Shown one piece after another: positions 1 to 9,365 of a stretch of DNA of 22,221 nt. This DNA is from Gracilariopsis chorda (Eukaryota; Rhodophyta; Florideophyceae; Gracilariales; Gracilariaceae). The stretch covers positions 1 through 22,221 of the forward strand of contig NBIV01000917.1 of NCBI GenBank assembly GCA_003194525.1, written 5' to 3'. The notes below the pieces were generated by a model that had not been told where the DNA came from, searched no databases, and saw only the letters and a list, made by a program, of their open reading frames with translations. The translations under genes were made by a program, and so were the position numbers. Positions within the stretch are counted from its first letter, which is position 1, and each line of letters opens with the position of its first letter.

Positions 1-738
1 AATAGCGTCATCGAAGGGAGGCGCTTCATGGGGGATTACCGCTGATTCAGCGGCTTTGTTGCTTTCAGTCCAGCACCTCGAAAAGCATAGCTGTCAGGCT
101 ATAGCAGTTGTTTCCCAATTTTCTGAGGAAGATCATGTACAACTCGCAAACTACCGATCTGGAAACGCAGTTGATGCGAATTCTGGTGCAGAAGCAGTGA
201 TCAGCCATCTTGTAACTCGAAAGTTCCACCAACATGTGCGCATTCTCCACCACTTCAACCGCTGCAAGCAGATGACAGCGTTTCACCAAAGTCAGCAGCG
301 AAGAGCTTGGCTATACAGTTTTGTCCAGCGTGCTTGTTGAGCTTTCTCGAGCACCTCATCTGGTTTCCAACAATCGGACGGACGTAGATTCTTCAGTTAC
401 TACGGCGGCGAATGTAGCCCGCAGTGGTGAGGCTACCCAGTAGAGCCGACATGATGGTGATTGCGGTTAACGAAAATATCACAACGCTCGTTGTCAGAGC
501 ATCAAGTGCAGGAATTGATGACTCAACGCTAGTTTATGCGAGAAGTTACGCTGACGCTGCTGGCCTAGTCGCACCACACAGGGCCCGTATAACTATCTCC
601 TCGCTTCAAACATCTGTAGCTCTTTTAAAGATTCATCCAATAACAGCGCTTCCACGGATAATGCCTTGCTTCGCACTTTTGACACAATACAACGTAGAAC
701 AAACTCAGTCCCTCTGCAGCAATCCGCGGATAAGATAA
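1..738 (+). pseudogene. DUF3326 gene, 3' part only (arm 1 copy)
   Basis: This is the same gene as at 16082-17215, but it begins at the window edge and lacks the N-terminal glycine-rich part. Visible family segments are a QAIAVVSQF strand, an AEAVISHLVTRKF segment, an AVNENITTL segment and a C-terminal SYADAAGLVAPHRARITISS stretch. The reading frame changes several times through one-base losses relative to arm 2 (for example near 230, 298, 350, 417 and 508). In the C-terminal part arm 1 keeps the better frame. Neither copy is open throughout, and at least one frame change near 400 is shared by both copies. The role of DUF3326 proteins is not established. The call of a broken gene rests partly on sequence that may contain sequencing errors. 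Confidence 0.7.
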
Positions 739-1613
739 ATTCAACTTCTTTGCATCGCGTATGGCAAGAGACAAAACAGGCTCATCACGAATTTGGTGCG
801 CCCTGATCGCAATCTCCTAGCGACTAACTTTAGAACAAGAAGATCAGAATACGCAACTCCACCAAGGAAACCATCGAGGTGCCCGAAGCGCTCTATTCTT
901 GAACCCGGAGACAGACCCGTTCCAAAGTTCATGATCACAATTTAAGCCAAAGACTAAAGTCCTTTTTCGCGCACGTGGGCCAACAGCTCTTTGTGAAGGG
1001 CGCGGATGACAGAAAAAGAAACGGTGCGTTGCATCCGTGTATACTGATAGCTGTTGAACTATTTCGCATGCCGATCGGTCAGGGGTTGGTAGATGGTGGT
1101 GAAGAAATGTTTCAGTCCTGAGACTCGGCAGAAGTGTTGGCAAACATCGAGGTGAATTGGGAATCACTGTCCGTGTGGAGATAAGGCGGCAGTCAATACC
1201 AAACAAGTGCGCTCCGGGTCTACGTACATACTACGGCTCAAAAGCTTTCGAGAACAAAAAGCAAACTAATGAATTTGGAATTCTTTCCTGCTTGGCGGAA
1301 GAAGAGCACACGAATAATCGCAAGACTTTTCGTTCGGCTCTAAGCAACGGGGGCATAGTGAAGGGGTGGTGACATTACTGATCACCACTTGGCATGGCTT
1401 AGCGGAGAACAAGTGGGTGGCAGTCAGCAGGAACTTAGGGCACAAAGCTGACGCGTTTGAGGATGTATCGTTTGCGCGAAAAGAAGACACACAAGTCCTG
1501 AAACGAGCTCTACGAATGTTTCGAGACGAGACCGCATTCAAAACGAGTCACTAACTAAAGTGACTCCCATCACTATAACACAGTCTCCTGGTGACGAAAA
1601 ACGGTTTCTTGGA
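739..1613. other. Arm 1 stretch with weak coding traces, no identified gene
   Basis: This is the counterpart of 17216-18098. Only short open frames are present. The plus-strand frame around 972-1250 matches the possible coding stretch described at 17457-17753 but is more broken here. A further plus-strand frame at about 1300-1554 ends in ...RDETAFKTSH followed by a stop. It is present in both arms, but I recognise no family. No convincing promoter or RNA gene is seen. Confidence 0.4.
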
Positions 1614-1658
1614 GGTGGGAGTGAACTGCAGCCCTCCGGGCTGCACTTCATTTCCACC
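1614..1658. other. Long near-perfect hairpin (arm 1 copy)
   Basis: The left arm (1614-1634) and right arm (1638-1658) are inverted complements of 21 nt around a three-base TCC loop. One C-C mismatch and two G-T wobbles (in plus-strand RNA) interrupt the stem. One of those wobbles exists only here: arm 2 has C where arm 1 has T in the right arm (in CTTCAtTTCC), so the change keeps pairing. The hairpin lies outside any recognised coding part. It could be a structured RNA element, a foldback remnant or a transcript 3'-end structure, and the sequence does not decide which. Confidence 0.75.
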
Positions 1659-2144
1659 ACGAGCCTGCCATTTCTAGATATAATAGTAAAGCAGAATCCG
1701 AAAAAAACGCAGCGGCATTTCTGAATACAGAGCTATCTGCAAAACTCTCGGCATTGGTGATGAAAAGAATGAATTTGGTAGCGTCGAGATGCTATGCTAG
1801 TCCTGAAGTGTAAGAACGGGCGTCGTGGAGCCAGACCTAGGCAGCGGAAGATCTCGAGTTTTTCTGACAAATACAATCTCAGGATGAGAGTGACACTGTC
1901 AAACTAGAACTACCACTGGGCCGAGAGCGACTCTTTATCAGGCAGCTTCACGCTGCATGGCCAGGATTCATGATGTTGTAAAACTCGAAAAAACAGATGA
2001 TATGATATGAGGGCTTGATCACCAAACGAGGCTTGAATGCGAGAGAAAGTTGAGAAGGAGCGATACGTCCTTGAAGGACTCGTGTCTGCATTTAAGTAGA
2101 AAGCGTTACCATTTTCGGAGTACGTTTGGTGCGGAAACGGATTG
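1659..2144. other. Arm 1 stretch without identified gene
   Basis: Counterpart of 18144-18630. A plus-strand frame rich in Lys, Arg and Glu (HDVVKLEKTDDMIEG... in arm 2, at 18444-18638) is interrupted here by extra bases around 2000. I cannot assign it to a family, and it may be chance coding or the remains of an exon. Confidence 0.35.
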
Positions 2145-2349
2145 CACGTGAGCGCGTTGAGCTGGAGCGTTCGGCATGTTACCAATGATGGCCAGGGTAA
2201 ATATCGGTCACGTGAGCATTACACTTAGGGTCAGAGCAGAGGCGTTGGGCAATGCGACGGGTGTGATGTTGGTGCGTGGCAAGGTACTAACTCTCAACCC
2301 ACCACCTGGCACGTAGTGAGTTGAGAGACCGACCGCGGGGTGTCACGTG
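2145..2349. promoter_or_regulatory. Cluster of CACGTG palindromes upstream of the Pro-rich gene (arm 1)
   Basis: Three CACGTG hexamers lie at 2145-2150, 2209-2214 and 2344-2349. The second and third sit in a shared GTCACGTGA context. Further CACGTG sites follow at 2901-2906 and 3175-3180, just before and inside the start of the next gene. CACGTG is the classical binding core of bHLH and some bZIP factors. The spacing and the position upstream of a gene suggest a regulatory region, but no start site is mapped and the function is inferred. The same sites are kept in arm 2. Confidence 0.4.
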
Positions 2350-3144
2350 AATCTTGAGACAACGCGTCTTGTAATCTCTACGTAGGTGCATCACAAGCGC
2401 GGTACGGCTGAAGCAAGGCTGCCGGAGAGAGATTGCCGACAGCGCAAAAGCTGTGGTATCTACATGTTTCCGGGAGAATGCACCGAAACAGGCGCCATCG
2501 GTGCGGTAACATTCGTAGTCGATAATCAGCAATACGCGACCGAAAGTGCTGACACACAGGTGAACTCGAACACAGTGCCGCTTGGCATGTCAATAGCCGT
2601 CACTCTCTCTCGCCAGCGGGCGGCGATCACATTTTCCTTTTTCAGCCGGCTTGAAAAGCGGTCAAAACGACGCCTTAAGGCAGCCGCGCCAAGGACAGTG
2701 CCGGTACGAAACCGACGCTGTCACATACGCAGCAGAAATAAGTGTTGGAGGAGGAGCAAGCCCGCCCGTCCATTCAAAAAGTTACAGCCCGTCACCGACA
2801 CTCTCCCCCCCCCCTCCCTCCATCCAGCGAGCCGTTCGCACGCGTTGTACGCACGCTCTCTGGACGTGGCACAACGCGCCACGAACAGCGCACCCCCCGC
2901 CACGTGCTCCGGTACCGCACCCAAACTAACGCGAAAAACAGCATCCGCACGCGAAACGAACGTACCTTCGCACCACCAGCTTCCGTACTTAAAAGAGCGC
3001 GCGCCGGCACCGCTCTGCTTCGCCGCCCCACCTCTCTTCGAAAACGAAGGAAGGCAGAACCTGTGACCCTTCCCATCACCAACTCCGCTTGCACCTCCAT
3101 CGCTGCAACAACAGCAATACCGGCTCAATCTCTGGCTCGCACAA
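2350..3144. other. GC-rich upstream region of the Pro-rich gene (arm 1)
   Basis: This region is rich in C runs, including a long C tract at about 2805-2814, and contains many overlapping frames on both strands that share no family similarity. Several frames here stay open for 200 bases or more simply because stop codons are rare in GC-rich DNA. A TTAAAA sequence near 2990 and a cytosine-rich stretch leading to the ATG at 3145 fit a promoter and 5' leader. I see no supported gene. Confidence 0.4.
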
Positions 3145-4788
3145 ATGAACGTGTGCCCCCCGGCCCCGAGGGCTCACGTGGTCATCAGCCTTCTCCGAAG
3201 TACACTCCGCAGCACCCTCAGCAACACCCGCCGCGGCGCCCTCCGCAGCACCGGACGTACCACACAGCGCCAGACCCAAGCATTCTGCCGCCCATGTTCT
3301 CTCAAAATGACCATTTCCAGCACCAGTCTGCTCAGCGCCAGCCTGTTCAGCTTCACGTAACGGTCGTGCAGCCTTATTTTCAAAACTGTTGTACGTTCAA
3401 TGGCTCACCAATCCCTCCGCCCAACTCCCTTTCTACCTCTCTTTTGCTAGTTGCTGACCAAAAGGTTTTCTTTTCTTCGTTCTCTCAAAATGACCATCCT
3501 AAGCACCAGTCTGCTCAGCACCAGCCTGTTCAGCTTCACGTAACGGTCGTGCAGCCTTATTTTCAAAACTGTTGTACGTTCAATGGCTCACCAATCCCTC
3601 CGCCCAACTCCCTTTCTACCTCTCTTTTGCTAGTTGCTGACCAAAAGGTTTTCTTTTCTTCGTTTGCTCAAAATGACCATTTCCAGTACCAGTCTGCTCA
3701 GCACCAGCCTGTTCAGCTTCACGTAACGGGCGTGCAGCCTTATGTTCAAAACTGTTGTACGTTCAATGGCTCACCAATCCCTCCGCCCCACCCCCTTTCT
3801 ACCTCTCTTTTGCCAGCTGCTGACAAATAAGATATTCTTTTTTTCGTTTCCTTACACACAGACACCTTCAACTTTCACTCCAGCTGCACCGTAAATCTAA
3901 CCTTTGCTGACGGAGAGGGCTTAACTCGAGTCACGTCTCTGCCCACAGTCGGGCAATAGAGCCCCTGCCCCCGCGCCAGTTAACCCCATACCGCCCGTGG
4001 CGCCTGTGCATCCGGCTGGCCGCACGTCTCACCGTGCTCCAACCCTCCAATACGCCCCTGAACAGCGGCCTCCACAGGCCCCCGGTACATTGGCGTCCGT
4101 GCCCTCTCTACCTCGGTCTTCGCCACTGACGGAACAACCCTGCAAACGCAGCCGTCCGTCCGCACGCACAATGCCCACATCCAACTCCAGCGAGTGTGAG
4201 GGTGGCGAAGATGGATTGCATAACGTGCGTACTCGCAGCCACGGCTCCACGTCCGCCCATGTGGACGAAGCCAATCTGAATGACTGGGAGGCTGTGGTAG
4301 ACATGTATTTGCATGGAACCGGTGCTCCGGACGGTGTGCCGCTGCGCGATCATTGCAAAGGAGACGGTCGTCGTGTGAATGACTACAGACTGCTGGAGAA
4401 GCGCCGCACAGTCGGAAAGACGTTTGAGTTTTTTAGGGGCGCCGAGGTTCAAGGCGGCGATCGGCTACCGTTGGGACGGCAACTTGCGCCGAAAGCAGAA
4501 ATTGTACATTGTGATCAATCGTTGTCGCGTTGTGAACGCCATGAGGAAGGCGGTGAGCCCGTACCGGATGACTTTGCGACGCTGGCGGAGATGATTGACA
4601 CGCGCATTCGCGACAAGGAACGCGCCAAGGAGGAACGCGAGGCGAAACGCACCGCGGAGCCGAGGTGTCAGGGCTCCATGCCCGACGGATCTACGCGCAT
4701 TACTGTGATGCCCAGAACTGCGCGTCAAGGCGAGCGATCGGTAGCTCTCGTGAGACGCACGGACTCCGTGCCACGGAGTGGTAGATAA
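3145..4788 (+). CDS. Unidentified protein: Pro/Gln/His-rich N-part with 61-residue repeats, charged C-terminal domain (arm 1 copy)
   Basis: An ATG at 3145 in good context is followed by a Pro/Ala/Gln-rich frame, then by three tandem 61-codon repeats (3303-3851) with the core QPVQLHVTVVQPYFQNCC, all open in one frame. An intron may follow: T-rich sequence and CAG ends near 3866 or 3951 precede a second Pro-rich exon (NPIPPVAPVHPAG). The C-terminal part is well ordered: an acidic start (SECEGGEDG), NDWEAVVDMYLHGTG, NDYRLLEKRRTVGKTFEF, then in arm 2 GYRWDGNLRRKQKLYIVINR, and a Lys/Arg/Glu-rich helix (RIRDKERAKEEREAKR). Arm 1 has one-base shifts near 4433 and 4551 that arm 2 lacks, while arm 1 keeps the 3' end open to the stop at 4786-4788. 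Read together, the two copies suggest an intact gene. The family is unknown to me. A nuclear or DNA-binding role would be a guess from charge and Pro/Gln content. Confidence 0.55.
3303..3851 (+). repeat. Three tandem 183-bp units (61 codons each)
   Basis: Units start at 3303, 3486 and 3669 with CAAAATGACCAT and are nearly identical. Unit 3 carries a few substitutions (GTAACGGGCG, TTATGTTC) and decays at its end. The length of 183 is divisible by three and the plus frame stays open through all three, so they read as protein repeats within the Pro/Gln/His-rich region. Arm 2 has only two units. The T/C-rich end of each unit, followed by CAG-like sequence, also resembles an intron 3' end, so an exon-intron repeat is an alternative reading. 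Confidence 0.9.
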
Positions 4789-5928
4789 CAGCTGCGCTCA
4801 AAGGGCGGGAGGTTGTTTGGGTATTTTCATTTTTTGGGTGTTGGTTTTTGGGGCTAAGAATGAAGCTTTGGATTTCCGCGATGGTGAGCACGTGTGAAGG
4901 GCTGTTCTGTTGCTGCGGTCGCTTCGGCGGCTGCGCAGCTGCGCATGTGCGCATGTGCGCGGCGCGTCGTGACGCGGGTGCGATGCGGCCGCCATGCGCG
5001 CCTCTCATTGGCGCTTCAGCGTCGCGGCGGCCACAGGCCACCACGGCGGATTACAGCGCTTGTCCGCAGTCGCCCTCTCCGGCGACGAAAGGTAGACGTC
5101 TAACCCTTTAGCCATTGCATCACAGCTTGTGTGCCATACAAATTATCAAATACATAAGCGCTACCCTTGTACGCAGCAGCGTACCGCGCACTGCTTGCAC
5201 ATACAGTCTCATTTCCGTCCCTCCAAGAGACCGCGCCGCGAGTTGTGAATTTGCTTCCAACCGCTTTTGCCTCCCCAGCCCGCTTTTGTAGGCAGAATTT
5301 CAGCCTGCTGTCGTGCCAAGTGGGACGGTACCAGCTCCAACGCTGCCAAACGTATCTCTGCAAAAGACGAACGCCGACCGTTTCCGATATCGCTTCATGT
5401 TGCAGCTGTCTAGCTCTCAAGCACAATTCGACGCTGTTAGTCCGCGCTCGAACGTCTCTCGCGCTTCACCCTTGTAAGGCTCTTCCGTGTAGTTTGCGCT
5501 ACCAAACTAACCGCCCACATCACACCATGTGCTGCGCATGTTTACCCAAAGTTTACGTCCATGTCACAAGTTTGTCTTCCGATGTACTCGTTGCCTATTC
5601 TAAAATCTAATTCCATTACCCTCACGCACCACGTGCAGCACTACTCACTAATCCAAAAAGTTAAAGGTTCACTCTTAATACGGTATCCACAACGTCAACG
5701 AAGAGATTTAACTGACATGTTTTGCTCAAAGTTCCTTTGCAAGCAATTGTCTGCCTTCAGTGGATGGTTGACTTCCTCCCTTTGTGAGGATGAGTTCCAG
5801 CCAGAGCTTAAGAAAGATGATTGCAAGTTCTCCAAACTGTTCAAAGCTTCGATTTCCATGCACTAACTCACCATATAACGCCGTTTAACCCTTTTTGTAA
5901 TCTAATATATCCTTCTTGTCCACTAAAT
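4789..5928. other. Downstream tail of arm 1: GC-rich block then AT-richer tail, no identified gene
   Basis: After the stop at 4788 comes a G/T-rich stretch. From 4930 to about 5095 follows a very GC-rich block holding short GCATGTGC tandem repeats (two here, three in arm 2). From 5100 the composition falls and short plus-strand frames are seen, for example 5561-5866 encoding ...QRQRRDLTDMFCSKFL... This frame is identical in both arms, but I cannot link it to a family. At 5205-5300 the two arms differ by several substitutions. I see no tRNA, rRNA or clear promoter. Confidence 0.4.
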
Positions 5929-5998
5929 CCCAGTTCGAGTGCATTCCTCCATCTACCGTTTCTTTTCTCCCCTCTTCCGCTGTTGGGCTGTACCCCAG

Positions 5999-6676
5999 AA
6001 CTGAACAACACTACGTAATGGATACATGTCTTAGTTTTGTACATCCGTTGATGCTACATGTCACAAACGAAATCTGGCATCGCTTCACGCGAGAAGGCAG
6101 TGCACAGCAGGCACTAATTATTGCGTAATGTCCATCTGGCGGAAGCATTGAGCAAGAGGCTACAGAGCGCTTTGAAAGAATGCAATTTCTGTTTCGCTAC
6201 ATACGAAATGCTAGAGCAGAGTATCAAGTGGACCATGGTCGACAATTTTATCTCTCAATTCGAACTGACGCCGTCCCAGCGTCGGATGTAGATGCCAAGA
6301 AGGGGATGCTACTTCTCTGACCAAAGTTAATTCTGAGAAACTGACGATTAAACTCATTGACGGCGTGGGAGGATCCACTACTGAAACAGATTTCGGCGGC
6401 AATGCCCTTCATTTTTACATTGGAACAATCTCGGGGCGTCATACCCATTCCTGATATGATCGATTTTGAAAAGGAATTGAAGAGGATTGAAAAGCAGTTT
6501 CTCAATGTAAAAACTCCAACTGCCTAGGAAAGAGGATGAGTGCCACTGGGTTTGCAGAAAATGCACCTCCCACGGGTTTGGCAAAGATTAGGACATCTGC
6601 TGATGAGTTGAATTCACAGCTCACAAGCCTGATAAAGAGACTGGCAGAAATAGGGGAGTTGACAACCACTGAGTAA
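5999..6676 (+). pseudogene. Valyl-tRNA synthetase, C-terminal exon fragment
   Basis: ValRS charges tRNA-Val with valine. The fragment shows the end of the anticodon-binding domain (YVMDTCLSFVHPLMLHVTNEIW, about residues 5-26 of the fragment), then FERMQFLFRYIRNARAEYQV, a SLTKVNSEKLTI strand, and the C-terminal coiled-coil arm (IPIPDMIDFEKELKRIEKQF, then FAENAPPTGLAKIR), ending at TAA 6674-6676. A pyrimidine-rich tract ending in CCCCAG at 5993-5998 is a good 3' splice site, so the fragment starts at an exon boundary. None of the catalytic part (HIGH and KMSKS region) is present anywhere upstream. There is an in-frame TAA at 6126-6128 and about three frame changes. The missing N-terminal two thirds and the stop mark it as a remnant. 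It converges on the PGM2-like gene 23 bases downstream. Confidence 0.82.
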
Positions 6677-6699
6677 AGATTCTTCCTTTCTCAACTTGG

Positions 6700-8725
6700 C
6701 TACGACGACGCCCTGATACAGTGAACTGTTGATTCCAGTACTTGCGAACTACTTACACTCATCTGTTGTGCCCCTCTCTCCGTCTCGTTGACGGATCCAT
6801 TTTGACCAACACGGGTCATCTTTGTACAACATGGTTTGCTAATGGGCGCAGTACCTGACGTACCTACCGCCTCTCGTACGGCATGATTCAAGAATCGCTC
6901 AGCTGATCCACTCTTGTGCTCTTCGGTCGTAGTCCGGAGCTCTGTGTAGTATTGATTTTTCGGCTCTGTGCGATGGACAAACAACAAAACACGTGATGTC
7001 TCGTCAGTTTCCGCTTGAGGAAAAGCTACTGACAGTCTTCGCATGCTAGAATTTCCATTCCTTTCTCAACAACGGTACGTTGCAGGGGTCCTGGCCAGAT
7101 CAATGCCAGGTGCACTGAAATCAAACCCGTGAAGATCTAAGTGAACTTACCAGTACCGCTTCCGCGCGAATGAATAATGAGAGTACAATCTTCGTCATCG
7201 CTGTTTGTCTTCGCGCACCTAAAAGTCAAGAATTTTGAAGAGGTATCTGCTGGTAGGAGAGCTTTGCTACTTGGCTCAGCTGTCTCCCTGCCATACGTCA
7301 GATCCCAGACAGACTTCACTACAGCACTGCCGAGTTTATTGGGTAGTCCTTTTTCCCTGGCCGAGTCGAATATTTCTAATGCCTTAGTTCAAGAGTCAGT
7401 CAAACGGTAACAACCGTTGCTGGACAAATTAATACCGCACTCCATAAGCAACTATTGTAGGCGCTCGCCTATCGCATTCTTCTCTTCGTATATAATGACT
7501 ATCAGCTGGGCCATCATGGCCGCAGCAAAACAGTCTTTATCACAAACGATGTTTCTTGTGATATTATAGCCGAATGCTTCTTCATTGGCCAAATTGGGCG
7601 TCTTTCTCTCTTCTTCAAGGTCCAAGGTTACCTTGTTGATCTACATGAATCCCGTGAATGCTTCCCTGAAGACGAAACCTTTCTTTTTGCCCATACAGGC
7701 GAGAACATTGAAAGAAGCTGTTCTGGCGACGACAGCACATTGCGTAAGATCATCGTGTATGTGGTTGGTCAAGTAATCAGCCAGCAACAGTGCGATTTCA
7801 TAACCAGTGAATATACACAGCGACCTATGGGCTGAAATTTCGGCAGCCCCTAGAGACCGGCATCAGGATCATTCGCAACCACAATTGGAGCATTGCATCG
7901 TTTTGAAGTTTCAACGTCAAGGTCCAGAGCACCGTTTTCCTCTGGATTGGGAAACGGTAGCGTTGGGAAGGCTGGGTCTGGTTTATATTGTTCCTCAACC
8001 GGTACGAACGTGGAAGTTGAAAGCGTCGAAAGATTTCGGCGATTAACGGGGTGCCGACGCCGTGTCAAGCGGTTTATACCATGCGTGGAGGACTGACATC
8101 AAGCAGAAGCTTATATAAAGCAGAGGTAATCGCCGAAAAGTACTGTTCAGTAATTTGGTGATGGGGATCTGGTAGTGGTGGTAGATCATGGTCAGATATG
8201 GCGTACTTGTTTTACAAGGGCGTGAGCAGTGTTTGACAGGTTGCTCTACACATCAGGTCGAATTTGAATGCCGTCGCTCCAGAAAACTTTGAGCCAGTTG
8301 TCCTGTGACGGGTTATGACTGGCTGTAACGCACAAACTCAGCACAGCTTGAAGGCTTCGTACTGCCAAGGCGATAGATGGCGTGGGAAACGGTCTGGAGA
8401 AAAGCTGGTCTTGCGCTCCATGGATCCTAAAAACGTCTGCAATGAGCACCGCAAACTTTGTGGAATCCGTTTTGGTGTTATGACTGACGACAAAGACGCG
8501 CGAAATAGGATTGGAGATCCTTGCCAGCGCCTGCGCCGCAGAAAGGACTAGACAATTGAGACGGTCATATCCTGGCCCGACGGCTGCGTGTAAGCCCTCT
8601 GTACCGAATCGAAGACGGTGGGTTTGGTCGAGGGCGACAGGCAGACGGGATGGCTCCGCGGGGGAGCATAGGCAGTGGGAGAGCATTTAGTTCACTTGTT
8701 GACGTGTTGTCGGATCCGGATCCAT
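6700..8725 (-). pseudogene. PGM2-type phosphoglucomutase/phosphopentomutase, decayed
   Basis: The family moves phosphate between C1 and C6 (or C5) of sugar phosphates in the cytosol. Reading leftwards from ATG 8723-8725, the segments come in family order: MDPDPTTRQQVN; RFGTEGLHAAVGPGYDR; the phosphoserine loop CVTASHNPSQDN; HGVGTPLIAEIFRRFQLP; YKPDPAFPT and NPEEN; the metal-binding loop as NDPDAG instead of the usual NDPDADR; FREAFTGF; NEEAFGY; DLTYGRETAEP; and SGTEPK at the phosphate-binding end, then YYTELR. The last is split by a clean intron at 6966-7150. Breaks are an in-frame TAA at 8687-8689, TAG codons replacing a conserved Trp after FTGF and a later Glu/Gln, a frameshift at the metal loop, and further frame changes. 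Order and length are near complete, so this is a recent or error-laden copy rather than a small fragment. Its 5' end faces the SNARE-like gene. Confidence 0.85.
6966..7150 (-). other. Spliceosomal intron in the PGM2-like gene (185 nt)
   Basis: On the minus strand the exon ends ...GGTACTG and the intron begins GTAAGTTCAC at 7150. It ends ...CATCGCACAG at 6966, and the next exon starts AGCCGAAAAATC. Joining the exons restores the family signature SGTEPK with the Glu codon split G|AG. This is direct proof of a spliceosomal intron and of eukaryotic origin. Confidence 0.93.
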
Positions 8726-9365
8726 GGCGATTCGGTCGCGGCCCAGTGCGCATATTGCGGGAGGGACTAGGGTCGCTCTTGTGCCAGGGTGGCTACAGCG
8801 CATTGCAAGGGAGAGGGCGGTGGCACAGGCGGTTGTGAAGACGGCGGTAAGGAAGGCGGCGAGCGGGGAGTAGGACTCCGTCTGTGCCTCATCAGGCTGA
8901 GGGTGTGGCGAGGAATAGAGACACGGAGGGTCATGGAATTCAGATTTGCCTATGAAGCTCTGGGTAGGCAAAGTTGAAGACGGCGATGGTGATGCTGGCG
9001 CAGTGGACGGCGTGCTGCTGGTGCGCTGCGCGTCCGATGCATCTTCCAAGAGGATTCTTTTGTTGAGCGTGACGTGCTGAGATTTTGTGGTGCAACCGCG
9101 CCCACCTGTCCACGTGGCGGGAAACGTGGTGCCATCGCAACGGTAGCCTGCATCGCACCTCAGGCCACGTCACACGCGCGTTGTATGGAAGAAGATACAC
9201 AGCTGACGAGCGCGCTAGCACAGCAACCTCGTCCGCGCGACCCGCAACCGCTTTCTGGAACTGACCTTCACTTCTGTTCTCGTCACTCTACAAGCGCACT
9301 CCCTTTTCCTTTTTTCTCCCTCCTGCCCCCCTCTCTCACACTAAACGCAACTTACCGTCGTCGCC
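8726..9365. promoter_or_regulatory. Divergent upstream region between PGM2-like and SNARE-like genes
   Basis: The 640 bases lie between the start codons of two divergently transcribed genes. A minus-strand frame runs upstream of the PGM2 ATG to 9049 (starting MEDASDAQRTSS). It could be an N-terminal extension or targeting sequence, but it is Ser/Pro/Thr-rich and lacks family similarity. A CACGTG lies near 9115. The C/T-rich tract at 9290-9340 sits just before the ATG at 9366, as expected for a promoter/leader of that gene. No other gene is supported. Confidence 0.4.

Larger units (their letters stand above)
1..5928. repeat. Long direct repeat, arm 1
   Basis: This stretch matches 16483-22219 in the same orientation. 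The match starts at the first base of the window (offset 16482 at the left end) and runs to within two bases of the window end. Differences are mainly single-base gains or losses, about one per 50-80 bases in the first kilobase, many of them in homopolymers. One extra 183-bp tandem unit explains most of the length difference (5928 against 5737 bases). Over about 320 bases at the right end (5611-5928) I see no difference from arm 2. No integrase, reverse transcriptase or target-site duplication is visible, so I do not call this an LTR. It may be a wrapped circle, a tandem duplication or an assembly artefact. Confidence 0.95.

Noticed and set aside
2386..3140. Long open frames on both strands of the GC-rich arm region (for example 2386-3066 plus, 2721-3128 minus and the arm 2 minus frame 19156-19776)
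   Set aside because: They overlap each other in several frames, consist of Arg/Pro/Ala/Gly-rich translation typical of GC-rich non-coding DNA, and match no family.
3303..3851. CRISPR-like array
   Set aside because: The repeats are 183 bp, adjacent without unique spacers, and coding in one frame in a eukaryotic context.
5101..5112. Telomere-like TAACCCTTTA near the arm tail
   Set aside because: It is a single occurrence with no tandem array, so there is no evidence of a chromosome end.
5100..5426. Minus-strand frame of 108 codons in the arm tail as a gene
   Set aside because: The frame is not preserved in arm 2 despite near-identical sequence, and no family match is seen.
8712..8725. Double GGATCC as a cloning or adaptor scar
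   Set aside because: It encodes the expected N-terminal MDPDP of the PGM2-like protein, so it is explained by the gene.
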